A stretch of 64,000 nt of DNA from UBA6163 sp041753075 (GTDB taxonomy: Bacteria > Planctomycetota > Planctomycetia > Pirellulales > Pirellulaceae), in the NCBI GenBank assembly GCA_041753075.1, contig JBGSVE010000065.1:108359-172358 (forward strand), given 5' to 3'. The notes under the pieces are model-generated. The model worked only from the letters and a program-made list of their open reading frames with translations. It had not been told where the DNA came from and made no database searches. Both the position numbers and the translations under genes were made by a program. Shown in pieces: positions 52,557 through 61,812 of this stretch (positions are counted from its first letter, which is position 1; each line of letters opens with the position of its first letter).

Positions 52557-53679
52557 AGATCTCCATCATCCGATCGTAGTTAAGGGCAGATGTGTAGTGC
52601 GAAAGAAACTCCTCGCGAGCCGCTTGGCGACGATTGAGAATCGAAGTCTGGCAATGAAAAAACGCCGCCAACTTCGTCGCCAAATCTGACGCGTCGCCAG
52701 GAACGAACTGATCTCCCACATGCGGCTTCACGATTTCCGCTTGGCCACCGTGCGCCGAACAGATCACGGGTGTGCCGCGCGAAAATGCTTCGACGACAAC
52801 TCGCCCAAACGTTTCGCCACAATCCGAAGGTACCACCACGCACGCCGCTTGGCCCATTAGGTGATAGACATCGTGTTGCTCGAGCTTGCCAAGCCATTGG
52901 ATATGATCGGGCAGCGAATCGAGTAGACCTTCGAGCGGACCGGTGCCAACGATTTTAAGCGGAACCTGGGGAACCGATCGTGACGCGTTTAACAGTGTGA
53001 CCAACCCCTTTTCGTCTGATATCCGTCCGACATACAAGGCAAATCCGCCAGCACCGGTGGCAAAGCCGAGATCGTGATGAATGAAATGCGGCTTCACGTG
53101 GATCGGGCACAACGGGTAACGCGACGACTCGTACTTTTCCTTCACATAATGCGTCGGAGCGATCAATGCATCGACCGAGTCGCGATAGGTTCTCAGCCAG
53201 CGATGGGTCGCGGAGAGTGATGCCGATACGACGGTCGCCGGTCGGCTGTCGCGGTAGCAACCGTGCCGAATTGCGGGAAGCTTGAGTGTTGAAACTTGGC
53301 AATCAAAGCATGGCTTGCCGTCGCGAAAGAAGACGGCTTTGGGGCACAGTACACGAAAGTTATGCAGCGTTTTGACAACCGCAGCTCCCGCTTTATGCGC
53401 GGCCTGAAACACCGATGGCGAAAGCTGGGGGAAAATGTTGTGAAAATGAGCGACCTCGATTCGATGCTCATTAACGAGCGCGGAAACTTTTCGCGCCGAC
53501 TCGCAATTCCAGACCGTATTGATCGCCAAAGTGGCCGGACTTGAGCCGAGATCGTCGTTGGATACCGAATACCGAGTGACCTCATGGCCACTGGCTTCCA
53601 GGAGGCTGGCTTCGTCCTCAAAAACAACGTCTTCGCCACCTCGCTGCGTGTAATAAGTGTGGCCGATCAAAACCCGCAT
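52495..53679 (-). CDS. Glycosyltransferase family 4 protein
   Basis: 394 aa. The N-terminal GT4 domain starts VLIGHTYYTQRGGEDVVFED, a pattern typical of surface-polysaccharide glycosyltransferases. VVKTLHNFRVLCPKAVFF with a Cys-containing loop (GKPCFDCQ) follows. The C-terminal domain has LYVGRISDEKGLVTLL, KIVGTGPLEGLL and the EX7E site in SDCGETFGRVVVEAFSRGTP. It is the first gene of the overlapping three-gene set. The spacer to aroF (212 bp) is divergent. Confidence 0.88.
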   Translation of the reverse strand: MRVLIGHTYYTQRGGEDVVFEDEASLLEASGHEVTRYSVSNDDLGSSPATLAINTVWNCESARKVSALVNEHRIEVAHFHNIFPQLSPSVFQAAHKAGAAVVKTLHNFRVLCPKAVFFRDGKPCFDCQVSTLKLPAIRHGCYRDSRPATVVSASLSATHRWLRTYRDSVDALIAPTHYVKEKYESSRYPLCPIHVKPHFIHHDLGFATGAGGFALYVGRISDEKGLVTLLNASRSVPQVPLKIVGTGPLEGLLDSLPDHIQWLGKLEQHDVYHLMGQAACVVVPSDCGETFGRVVVEAFSRGTPVICSAHGGQAEIVKPHVGDQFVPGDASDLATKLAAFFHCQTSILNRRQAAREEFLSHYTSALNYDRMMEIYEFARHRNRSTKAGHHNQLG

Positions 53680-53891
53680 GGGACAATAACTTTTCGGGTT
53701 TGGGGGGCGACGTTTTTACCGCATGGTAGTCGCTCCGGTGCGCGACGCAACCATTGGCGGACTGGCGGACTGCGGCGGCGGGCCGTAATTTTGCTTCCCT
53801 GTCCCTCGTCCGCTTTTCAAATATGCCGTTTCGTGCCACGCTAGGCGTCAAGTAATCCAGCAACTTTTCGGAATTTGGCGAGTATTAACCC

Positions 53892-54920
53892 ATGATTGTG
53901 GTGATGGAACCGGGGGCGAAGCAGACACAGGTCGATGCCGCCGTGAAGAAAGTCGGTGAACTTGGTCTCAAGGCAAACGTGATTGTCGGGACCGAAAGGA
54001 CCGTCATTGCAGTTGTCGGCGAAGAGCGTGAACACGCCAAAGAAGCACTCGAGGTGTGCGAGGGTGTGGCGTCGGTGATGCCGATTCTCGCACCGTACAA
54101 GATGGCCAGCCGCGAGTTGCGAAGCGAGCCGACGACCGTCACCTGCGGTAGCTTTTCCGCCGGGGGCAACATCATCGGCACAATCGCCGGCCCTTGCAGC
54201 GTCGAGAGCGAAGAACAAATTGTCAGTACGGCCAAGGCGGTCAAGGCGGCGGGCGCGACAGCGCTGCGCGGTGGTGCCTTCAAGCCGCGAACAAGTCCCT
54301 ACAGTTTTCAGGGTTTGAAAGAAGCGGGCCTCAAGATGCTGGCGACGGCGCGGCAGGAAACGGGACTGGCCGTTGTCACCGAAGTCGTCAGCACCGACGA
54401 TGTCGAGTTGGTTGCGAAATACAGCGATGTGTTGCAAGTCGGTGCGCGCAACATGCAGAACTATCGCTTGCTCGAAGCCGTCGGCGGAGTCGATCGCCCG
54501 GTTCTGCTCAAACGCGGTCCCTCGGCAACGATGGATGAGTTTCTGCTCGCGGCCGAGTACATTCTCAACGAAGGCAACAGTCGCGTGATGCTGTGCGAGC
54601 GCGGGATTCGCACCTTTGAATCGCACACGCGATTTACACTGCCGCTGGCCAGCGTGCCATATCTACATCGCAAGACGCACTTGCCGGTGATTGTCGATCC
54701 GAGTCACGGCACGGGGCATACCTATCTGGTTACCGACTTGGCCGTCGCTTCGATCGCCGCCGGTGCCGATGGGTTGATTGTTGAAGTTCATCCCGATCCG
54801 CAAAACGCGGCCAGCGATGGATATCAATCGATGGACTTCAAAGGGTTCGCGCTCATGATGGATCGTTGTCGCTTGGTCGCAAACGCACTTGGCAAGAACA
54901 TGCCAACAACGTCCGCGTAG
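53892..54920 (+). CDS. aroF: 3-deoxy-7-phosphoheptulonate synthase
   Basis: 342 aa, DAHP synthase of the AroA-beta/KDOPS-like class, which joins phosphoenolpyruvate and erythrose-4-phosphate in the first step of the shikimate pathway. The first 70 residues form the ferredoxin-like N-terminal domain of this class (MIVVMEPGAKQTQVDAAVKK). The barrel follows with GPCSVE, KPRTSPYSFQG, QVGARNMQN, LLKRG, DPSHGTGH and VEVHPDPQNA. Feedback control by the N-terminal domain is known in relatives and inferred here. The methyltransferase gene follows 14 nt downstream. Confidence 0.95.
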   Translation: MIVVMEPGAKQTQVDAAVKKVGELGLKANVIVGTERTVIAVVGEEREHAKEALEVCEGVASVMPILAPYKMASRELRSEPTTVTCGSFSAGGNIIGTIAGPCSVESEEQIVSTAKAVKAAGATALRGGAFKPRTSPYSFQGLKEAGLKMLATARQETGLAVVTEVVSTDDVELVAKYSDVLQVGARNMQNYRLLEAVGGVDRPVLLKRGPSATMDEFLLAAEYILNEGNSRVMLCERGIRTFESHTRFTLPLASVPYLHRKTHLPVIVDPSHGTGHTYLVTDLAVASIAAGADGLIVEVHPDPQNAASDGYQSMDFKGFALMMDRCRLVANALGKNMPTTSA

Positions 54921-54934
54921 TGAGGACCGAAACG

Positions 54935-55915
54935 ATGTCAACTCAGGATCGCACGCTCGATCGTTACCAGGAATTGATGCAAATCAATGCCGCTGGACAC
55001 GTGCTGCGAGCGGCGCGCGAAATTGGATTGTTCGACCAACTTCGCGGCGGTCAAAAGACAATCACACAATTGACTCAGGCGCTTTCGTTATCTCAAGAAA
55101 CCATCGAGCTGACGATTGATTGCTTGGTGGCGATGAATGTGATCGAGCGCTACGGTGACGACCATGCCCTGGCACCCGTGATGCAATTGCTTTGTCAACA
55201 CGACATCGATTTAGGCGACTCGGGCTGGAGCCATTTGGTATCAAGATTGCAACAACAACAAGTCGCACCGAGTGATCTTGACTATCTTGATTCGGTCGCC
55301 GCGACGCAGTGGATTCATACACCCTCGGCGATCCAGGCTGCCGAAATCCTTGACATTGGTTCAAGCGACGATTCCCCCGATCCTGCGGCCAAGCCACTCA
55401 AAATCCTTGACCTCGGTTGCGGCTCGGCCGTGTGGAGCTGTGCGATGGCCTATCGCGATTCGACAGCCCGCGTGGTAGCGGTAGACCATGGAGCGGCTCT
55501 TGTTGCGGCCGATCGAAATGCGACTTCGATCAATCTCGCGGACCGTTTCCTGCCGATAACCGCTGCACCCGAATCCGCAGAATTGCCACAGAACGAGTTT
55601 GACATTGCCGTCATCGCCCAGAGATTACATATCGCTACACCGGAGCTGGCGGCAACGATCCTTTCCAAAGCGATTGGCGCACTTGCCAGCGGCGGACGGC
55701 TGGTCGTGATCGACTTGTTTCGCGGACCGGCTAAGCCGCGATTGTCCGAAACCATCGAAGCGCTACGTTTGCACTTGGCGACCCGGCACGGGCGCATGCG
55801 CTCCATTAAAGAAACGCAGAACCTGCTCGAATCCGTTGGGTTGGGTTCCGTTCAATTTACATTTCTCGCGGCCAGTCGCGTTAATCTTGGCTTGATGGTA
55901 GGCATCAAGCCCTGA
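54935..55915 (+). CDS. O-methyltransferase-like protein with winged-helix N-terminus
   Basis: 326 aa from MSTQDRTLDRYQELMQINAA, after a TGAGGA ribosome site; the longer upstream frame overlaps aroF. The N-terminal winged-helix dimerisation region (AAREIGLFDQLRGGQKTITQ) is typical of plant-type and polyketide O-methyltransferases. The SAM motif is KILDLGCGSAVWSCAMAYRD, then VVAVDHGAALVAADRN, and LASGGRLVVIDLF follows. The substrate is unknown. It lies between aroF and scpB on the same strand, with 14- and 17-nt gaps, so co-transcription is likely. Confidence 0.83.
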   Translation: MSTQDRTLDRYQELMQINAAGHVLRAAREIGLFDQLRGGQKTITQLTQALSLSQETIELTIDCLVAMNVIERYGDDHALAPVMQLLCQHDIDLGDSGWSHLVSRLQQQQVAPSDLDYLDSVAATQWIHTPSAIQAAEILDIGSSDDSPDPAAKPLKILDLGCGSAVWSCAMAYRDSTARVVAVDHGAALVAADRNATSINLADRFLPITAAPESAELPQNEFDIAVIAQRLHIATPELAATILSKAIGALASGGRLVVIDLFRGPAKPRLSETIEALRLHLATRHGRMRSIKETQNLLESVGLGSVQFTFLAASRVNLGLMVGIKP

Positions 55916-55932
55916 CCCGGCACAAAGAGCGA

Positions 55933-56652
55933 ATGATGGATGACGAAGCAGGTCAACCGGATGATGGATCGTGGCAAGAATTGTCATTGGAGGAATTGGG
56001 CCAGGCTTATGCCCACGTGGTCGCGCGGACGACGCCTGCCACCGCAGAGGATTATACCGCGACTGATGACAGCGAAAATCCAGCAGAAATTTCTGGTCAG
56101 AACGAAGCTACCGGTTTTGCCGATGAGGCCGACGCGACGTTGGCGTCGATCATTGAAGGCGCGCTATTCATTGGACATACCGATGGGCGGTCCATTCGTG
56201 AGTCCGAACTCGCTGTGCTGATGCGCGACGTAACCGAAGCCGACATCAAAGCCGAGATCGGGCGGCTCAATGATCACTATGAGAGCAACGAGCAGGCGCT
56301 GAGAATCTTGCGAGACGCTGATGGCATACGACTTGGCGTCGCAGATGATTTGGAAACGATACGTCGCGCCTTTTACGGGAAAGTTCGCGAAACTACACTC
56401 TCGCAGGGTGCGGTCGAAGTGTTGTCGCTAGTCGCCTACCAACCGGGAATCACCGGCGAGAAAGTTCAGGACCAGCGTGGCAAGGAATCAGTCAGTTTAC
56501 TTAGCCAGCTTGTCCGACGCCGTCTGCTGGAATTGAAACGAATACGCGAGCCCGAGAGCTCGCGTACTGTTTCAACTTACTATCCGACCCAGCGATTCTT
56601 GGAGTTGTTTGGACTGGAATCGCTTGACGATTTGCCCCAGGTCGAAGAGTAA
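55933..56652 (+). CDS. scpB: SMC-Scp complex subunit ScpB
   Basis: 239 aa. An acidic N-terminal extension of about 65 residues, longer than usual, precedes two winged-helix domains recognised by IIEGALFIGHTDGRSIRESE, LRDADGIRLGVADDLETI, SQGAVEVLSLVAYQPGITGE and VSLLSQLVRRRLLELKRIRE. ScpB binds ScpA and SMC in chromosome condensation. No scpA is adjacent. The family normally has about 180-200 residues. Confidence 0.9.
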   Translation: MMDDEAGQPDDGSWQELSLEELGQAYAHVVARTTPATAEDYTATDDSENPAEISGQNEATGFADEADATLASIIEGALFIGHTDGRSIRESELAVLMRDVTEADIKAEIGRLNDHYESNEQALRILRDADGIRLGVADDLETIRRAFYGKVRETTLSQGAVEVLSLVAYQPGITGEKVQDQRGKESVSLLSQLVRRRLLELKRIREPESSRTVSTYYPTQRFLELFGLESLDDLPQVEE

Positions 56653-56695
56653 AAATCAAACTTAGGGAAACATCTGAATGAGAGTCGAAGAGCGA

Positions 56696-57184
56696 TTACT
56701 CAGGCGGCAAAACGACGCTGTCGATGATGTGAATGATGCCATTGCTGCACATTACATCCGTTGCCGCGATCTTCGCCTTATCAATCATTACACCGTCGTC
56801 GGTGACTTTGATCATCAACTTGTCACCTTGCAAAGTTTCCAACGATTGGCTCTTGACAACTTTCGCAGCGGGGTACTTGCCGGAAACAACATGATACTTC
56901 AGGATCGCGACCAACTTGTCCTTGTTTTCGGGCTTCAGCAAAGTCTCGACAGTGCCCTTAGGTAATTTGGCAAATGCTTCGTCGGTCGGCGCGAACACGG
57001 TGAAAGGACCTTTGCCGCTGAGTGCTTCGGCCAAGCCTGCGGCCTTCACGGCGGCAACCAACGTGTTGAACTTGCCGGCACCGACAGCGGTTTCGACAAT
57101 CGTCTTCTCGGCCACAGCCGTTTCAGCCAACACAGGACTGACCAGCAGCGCTAGCGCTGCAAAAACCATCATAAACTTCTTCAT
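56696..57184 (-). CDS. Secreted fasciclin-domain protein
   Basis: 162 aa from MKKFMMVFAALALLVSPVLA, a signal peptide; upstream in-frame codons are not used. The single FAS1 domain has both conserved boxes: GPFTVFAPTDEAFAKLP (H1) and the C-terminal NGIIHIIDSVVLPP (H2), with a central ILKYHVVSGKY. Such proteins act as secreted or surface adhesion modules. It is convergent with scpB, with a 43-nt spacer. Confidence 0.92.
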   Translation of the reverse strand: MKKFMMVFAALALLVSPVLAETAVAEKTIVETAVGAGKFNTLVAAVKAAGLAEALSGKGPFTVFAPTDEAFAKLPKGTVETLLKPENKDKLVAILKYHVVSGKYPAAKVVKSQSLETLQGDKLMIKVTDDGVMIDKAKIAATDVMCSNGIIHIIDSVVLPPE

Positions 57185-57275
57185 TTTCTCTACCCAGTGC
57201 GAATCGTTGGCCGCTTGTCTTGAAGTTGGAATCTTCGTGTCATCGCGAGCGGCGTATTTCGCTGATGACGCAGGA

Positions 57276-58583
57276 CTATAGTACGTTGGCAAGTAGCTTT
57301 GCCATTTCGTCCGCGTAATTTTTCCCCAGTGAAAGCAACACATTGATCTCGTTGGCAGCGTTGATTGCTCCCTCGAAGTCTTCGTTACGGGCAGCGTACT
57401 GGGCACATTTTTGCGTCATGCTTTGTGATTCAATGACCTGGTAGAGCATGCCAGCCATTTGCTTGACAACGTGGTTGGATCGCCGCCAAGGATTACCACC
57501 AAAGCCCAGGCCGACGCCGAGTTCAGCGACGCGATCCGCGTGATGGAATTGATCAAATGCCAGGGGGCAAATCAATTGCGGACACGCCGTTCGCAGTCCC
57601 ATCGCGGTGGTACCAATGCCGCCGTGATGCACCATCGCGACGCACCTGCGCAAGACCGGCTCGAGCGGCTCATAGCCGATTGAAGTGATGTGATCTGGTA
57701 GCACCTCAGGCAATTGTTCGCGATGCGAGGTTGCCAAAATGCCGCGCCTGCCTAACTGCTGACAGACATCGATTGCGTTCAGAAAAAAATCTTTTCCATG
57801 ACGATGCGCCGTGCCTGAAGTGAAGAAGATGGCGTCACGCTCCGCCGGCTTACTCCGCATTTGATCGGGCAACGCAAAGCCGACACCCACAATCGACGCC
57901 GTGCCGCGCGGAATCGGTTCGCCAAACCAGGTCGGGTACATCGAAACGATCAAGTCCGGCGACAACCACCATCGATCAAATACGCGGCGAACAGGCTCCA
58001 GGCCATATCGCCGCCGCGCCGCGTTGATCGCAGGACAAAGACACGGATCAACAATGAATCGATCGGCCAGCGCGAACGCGGACTTCACCAGCAACGGTGG
58101 CCAACGAGGTTCAAACCACCACGACGTCAACCTCGCCGGGTTCCCAAAATTTCGCACGATGGCAGGCGAAAGTAACACCGTCGCCAGCGGCGTTGACGAA
58201 TCATGGTCATGGTAGATACGCGAGGCAAAGTCCAGTGGATGAGCGACCAACACGGTGCGTCCTGGACGATGATGTTTGGCAATCACCTCCAAATGCGGAT
58301 CGACAAACTTCGCGGCCGCATCGCGGAGGAGCGCGCGCACTCCCGATAATGGTTTCCAGACTTGGGGGTCATTGAGCATCGCGTTGAATGCTTCGCTGGA
58401 CACGACGGGCTCAGCGACGATTCCAGCCGCTGCGGCGGAAGGTGCATATTGTTCGGCCAGAGAGATCACCACTTCGATTCCCCGGCGCTTGAGTTCCGCG
58501 CCGATGGCGACCATTGGGTTGACATCACCGCGCGAGCCGGGTGCCGAAAGAATTGCGATCGGTCGCTTAGCGGTTGATTTCAT
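57276..58583 (-). CDS. UDP-glycosyltransferase-like protein (GT1)
   Basis: 435 aa from MKSTAKRPIAILSAPGSRGD; this ATG lies in the last codons of the activator gene (17-bp overlap). The N-terminal SAPGSRGDVNPMVAIGAELK is typical of sterol/lipid and macrolide glycosyltransferases. The C-terminal half has IFFTSGTAHRHGKDFF, then LRRCVAMVHHGGIGTTAMGL and FDQFHHADRVAELGVGLGF, which is the nucleotide-sugar binding signature. The acceptor is probably a lipid or secondary metabolite. Confidence 0.87.
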   Translation of the reverse strand: MKSTAKRPIAILSAPGSRGDVNPMVAIGAELKRRGIEVVISLAEQYAPSAAAAGIVAEPVVSSEAFNAMLNDPQVWKPLSGVRALLRDAAAKFVDPHLEVIAKHHRPGRTVLVAHPLDFASRIYHDHDSSTPLATVLLSPAIVRNFGNPARLTSWWFEPRWPPLLVKSAFALADRFIVDPCLCPAINAARRRYGLEPVRRVFDRWWLSPDLIVSMYPTWFGEPIPRGTASIVGVGFALPDQMRSKPAERDAIFFTSGTAHRHGKDFFLNAIDVCQQLGRRGILATSHREQLPEVLPDHITSIGYEPLEPVLRRCVAMVHHGGIGTTAMGLRTACPQLICPLAFDQFHHADRVAELGVGLGFGGNPWRRSNHVVKQMAGMLYQVIESQSMTQKCAQYAARNEDFEGAINAANEINVLLSLGKNYADEMAKLLANVL

Positions 58584-60387
58584 ATTCGGTGATCTTGCGG
58601 TAAGCAGTGGCGCGGCTGATGCCAAGCAGTTCGGCGGCGTCGGGCACGCTGCCGCCAGTTCGTTCGAGTGCCTTGTTGATGAGGCGACGCTCCCATTTGT
58701 CGATTCGCAACGTGTCCAATTCGTCGACGCCGGCGTCATGCAATCCCAGGTCCGACGGCAAGACCTCGGGATCGTCAGCCATCACGACTGCGCTATCGAT
58801 CACATTGCGAAGCTGGCGTACGTTGCCCGGCCATTGATAACGTAACAATCGCTCGCTGGCGGCTTTTGACAAGCTCAAGCCGAGACGATGATGTTCGACG
58901 CGAAAATGTTCAAAGAAATATTGCATGAGCACATTGATGTCCTCTTCGCGATCGCGCAGGGGCGGCACCAGTAATTCAAAGACGCTGAGTCGGTAGAACA
59001 AGTCTTCGCGAAATCTTCGTTCACGCACAAACTCGGCGAGGTCGCGATTGGTTGCGGCGATCACGCGTACATCGACAAGTATCTGCTGGCTGCCGCCAAC
59101 GGGCAGGAACGGATGGCCTTCCAAAATTCGCAGCAGCTTGGCTTGGGCGTCGATCGTCAGCTCGCCAACTTCGTCAAGGAACAGCGTGCCGGTATGGGCC
59201 TGTTGGAACCAACCGCTATGATCGGCGTCGGCACCGGTGAACGATCCTTTCTTGTGCCCGAACAATTGGCTTTCAACAAGATCACGTGGAATTGCGGCGC
59301 AGTTCACCGTCAGCATCGGTCGTGTGGCTCGTGGGCTGGCGCGATGCACGGCGCGGGCTACCAGTTCCTTGCCCACACCGCTTTCGCCGCGAATCAAAAC
59401 CGAGCCGCTGGCGCGACCGACTCGCGAAATCTTTTCCTTCAGTCTGGCCATCGGTGCGCTGTTACCAACGATCTCGGCGCTGTCGGCATTTCGATCGGCG
59501 TTGCGTTGGGCTGCGGCCTTCAGGCTGCCGGTTTGATTGATTCGCGAGATCGCGGCACCAATCAAGCGGCCCGCCGGCACCGCCAACTCGAAATGGCCGC
59601 GATCAAATCGCGATTGGGCACGATACAAGTGCATCACGCCGACGACCCCATCGCGGCTGAGCAGTGGAACAAAGATCGCATCCAGCCAAGCCGGCGTTGA
59701 ACCGGATGTATCCAGTGATCCCTTGACCCATAACGCTTCTCCGTTTCGCAATACGCGTTTGGCCAATTGACGATCGTCGCGAAGAATATGGGTCGCTTCG
59801 GTGGGTACGACTCGTTGCGGCGTCAAGCGGTTGTCACCGCCATCAACCGAGAAACCGACCACATCGGCACCCGTTCTGCTCCGCAGGAGCTCGACCGATA
59901 TATCAATCACTTCATCGGGGTTGTCACTATCGTACATCTGCAGGCTGAGCGTGTATAAGTCGACCAATTGGCCGACAAAAACATTGTCACGTAGCGTTTC
60001 CAGTGCTGAAAATGATTCTTCGACAAGATCCGGCGAGCCCATTTGGTGGTCCAGCACGATCGTCTGTGAATTGGAATCGTGGACGGAGAGCTCCGACCGC
60101 TCGACCAACACGATGTCTGTTTTGCCAACGGTGACAATCGATTGGTCCAGCAGCATCGCGTGATCGGTTTTCTGGCCGTTGACAAGCGTGCCGTTGCGGC
60201 TGGCGGTGTCGCGCAAGTGCCATTGGTCGTCTTCGAAATAGATCACGGCGTGAAAGCGGCTGCTGCCCGGATCGCTGAGTATCACCTCGCAACTGTCGCC
60301 GCGGCCAATGTGCATCGGACGGTCTGGGTTCAACGGAAATTGCCGTCCCGCCTCCGGCCCTGATCGCACCAACAAATAGGTCGCCAT
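58567..60387 (-). CDS. FHA-GAF-sigma54 transcriptional activator
   Basis: 606 aa from MATYLLVRSGPEAGRQ; an in-frame extension upstream is rejected. Domains in order: an FHA domain (about 25-95; HIGRG, SSRFHA, SRNGTLVNG), a GAF-like region (about 140-300), and an AAA+ sigma54-interaction domain (about 325-560). The last has Walker A GESGVGKE, the loop GSFTGA (normally GAFTGA), Walker B GTLFLDEVGEL and RFREDLFYRLSVFE. A Fis-like helix-turn-helix (AAELLGISRATAYRKI) ends the protein. FHA binds phosphothreonine, so input from a Ser/Thr kinase is likely. Targets may include the linked glycosyltransferase gene; this is inference. Confidence 0.92.
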   Translation of the reverse strand: MATYLLVRSGPEAGRQFPLNPDRPMHIGRGDSCEVILSDPGSSRFHAVIYFEDDQWHLRDTASRNGTLVNGQKTDHAMLLDQSIVTVGKTDIVLVERSELSVHDSNSQTIVLDHQMGSPDLVEESFSALETLRDNVFVGQLVDLYTLSLQMYDSDNPDEVIDISVELLRSRTGADVVGFSVDGGDNRLTPQRVVPTEATHILRDDRQLAKRVLRNGEALWVKGSLDTSGSTPAWLDAIFVPLLSRDGVVGVMHLYRAQSRFDRGHFELAVPAGRLIGAAISRINQTGSLKAAAQRNADRNADSAEIVGNSAPMARLKEKISRVGRASGSVLIRGESGVGKELVARAVHRASPRATRPMLTVNCAAIPRDLVESQLFGHKKGSFTGADADHSGWFQQAHTGTLFLDEVGELTIDAQAKLLRILEGHPFLPVGGSQQILVDVRVIAATNRDLAEFVRERRFREDLFYRLSVFELLVPPLRDREEDINVLMQYFFEHFRVEHHRLGLSLSKAASERLLRYQWPGNVRQLRNVIDSAVVMADDPEVLPSDLGLHDAGVDELDTLRIDKWERRLINKALERTGGSVPDAAELLGISRATAYRKITEYEINR

Positions 60388-60514
60388 ATCTCTCGCTTCA
60401 TCTTGCCGCCGGTTCGCAACACATCTTGCATTCGCGATATGATAACGATAACTAAAAGGATGTTCAGCGTCCGGTTTGCCATGTAATCGTTTTGCGCGCT
60501 TTAACCATTTCGCA

Positions 60515-61198
60515 ATGACTGATCGAGAAAATATTGTTTGGCATGCCACGGCCATCTCCCGCCAAGATCGCGAGGCCCGACTGCGCCAACGCGGCACCGT
60601 GATTTGGTTGACCGGCCTGAGCGGTTGTGGCAAAAGCACGATTGCCAACGCGCTCGATGAATTGCTGGTCCGGCGCGGCGTGATGACCACGTTGCTCGAT
60701 GGCGACAATGTCCGCCACGGCTTGTGTGCGCCTCCGGCGGCTTTGGTGCAGCAGCATGGCGAGGAGTTTGCGGGTCGTTTTGGGCTTGGGTTCGGGGCGA
60801 TTGACCGCGAAGAAAACATTCGCCGGGTCGCCGCCGTCAGCGGGTTGTTCGTCGCCTCGGGTCTGATTGTGTTGACTGCCTTCGTCAGCCCCTATCGAAT
60901 TGATCGCGATCGAGTTCGCAGGCAAATCGAGCAGTCTGGCGAGGTGGGAGACTTTGTCGAGGTGTTTGTCGACACGCCGATCGAAATCTGCGAATCGCGC
61001 GACCCCAAAGGACTGTATAAAAAGGCTCGCGCCGGAGAAATTAAGCACTTTACAGGGATTAGCGATCCTTATGAGGCACCGCTGAGGCCCGAAATCCATT
61101 TGTCGGCCGGTGATGGTCGCAGCCCGGATCAGTTGGCGGACGAAATTGGCGAATATCTGGCCAGTCGCGGACGAGTTTTGGCAACTCCGCCAAGTTGA
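60515..61198 (+). CDS. cysC: Adenylyl-sulfate kinase with enlarged substrate loop
   Basis: 227 aa from MTDRENIVWHATAISRQDRE. APS kinase makes PAPS from APS and ATP for sulfate assimilation or sulfation. The Walker A GLSGCGKST lies at 34-42, DGDNVRHGL at 62-70, DREENIRR at 97-104 and the family's DPKGLYKKARAG at 163-174. Between HGL and LGFGAIDREE there are about 19 residues (71-89) that ordinary CysC proteins lack. No cysD/cysN genes are near. Because planctomycetes carry many sulfatases, a role in making sulfated compounds is possible. Confidence 0.9.
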   Translation: MTDRENIVWHATAISRQDREARLRQRGTVIWLTGLSGCGKSTIANALDELLVRRGVMTTLLDGDNVRHGLCAPPAALVQQHGEEFAGRFGLGFGAIDREENIRRVAAVSGLFVASGLIVLTAFVSPYRIDRDRVRRQIEQSGEVGDFVEVFVDTPIEICESRDPKGLYKKARAGEIKHFTGISDPYEAPLRPEIHLSAGDGRSPDQLADEIGEYLASRGRVLATPPS

Positions 61199-61275
61199 AT
61201 TTGGCGTTGCATCGCCGTCACGGATGGCTACACTTATGCCCTTGAACTTAATAGTTTTGTGTAAAAGAGACGCGA

Positions 61276-61545
61276 ATGACGATCACTAAAGAACGTAAAC
61301 AGGTGGTAATTGGCGAATTTCGCCATGCCGAAAATGACACCGGCTCGCCGGAAGTGCAAATTGCGGTATTGACCGAACGAATCAATGGTTTGACGGAGCA
61401 CATGCGAACTCATCGACGTGATTACTCATCGCGTCGCGGTCTGCTGGGTTTGGTCAGCCGACGACGTCGTTTGCTGGATTACGTTCGCGGGGAAGACCCG
61501 AAGCGGTATCTCGATATCATCGGAACGCTTAATATCCGCAAGTGA
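61276..61545 (+). CDS. rpsO: 30S ribosomal protein S15
   Basis: 89 aa, the full normal length. Signature: TGSPEVQIAVLTERINGLTE, then HRRDYSSRRGLLGLVSRRRR and the C-terminal RYLDIIGTLNIRK. S15 binds 16S rRNA early in small-subunit assembly. The gene is followed by pnp, the ancient rpsO-pnp order, with a 267-bp spacer containing a hairpin. Confidence 0.97.
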   Translation: MTITKERKQVVIGEFRHAENDTGSPEVQIAVLTERINGLTEHMRTHRRDYSSRRGLLGLVSRRRRLLDYVRGEDPKRYLDIIGTLNIRK

Positions 61546-61587
61546 TGCGGCGGCTCCTGTCTTGAAACGGGCCGCGTCGAAAAGCAC

Positions 61588-61608
61588 GGCCCCAACGCAG
61601 CGGGGGCC
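61588..61608 (+). terminator. GC hairpin in the rpsO-pnp spacer
   Basis: A 6-bp stem (GGCCCC / GGGGCC) with a 9-nt loop, continued by weaker pairs outside, is followed by CTTGTGC and not by a T-run. In enterobacteria this spacer carries a terminator and an RNase III site through which PNPase controls its own synthesis. A similar role here is inference. Confidence 0.4.
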
Positions 61609-61812
61609 TTGTGCAGAAGGGATTGTTGGTTGCGGATTGCTGCTGATCTTCACGCCGACGCCCGGCTGTGGCCTTTTCTCTGGCCCATTGGGCCAATAGT
61701 TCGCAGGAGGCGACTCTATCGGCAGCAACCAGGGCGAAGCATTGGCACTTTCGCCCACAGACCTATTGTGTCCAGTTTTAATGTGATGTTTGGAAGTAAG
61801 GAAAAGAAGAAA

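Noticed and set aside
60388..60819. N-terminal extension of the sigma54 activator
   Set aside because: It overlaps the divergent cysC gene, is Arg/Ser-rich shadow sequence, and the FHA domain begins right after the ATG at 60387.
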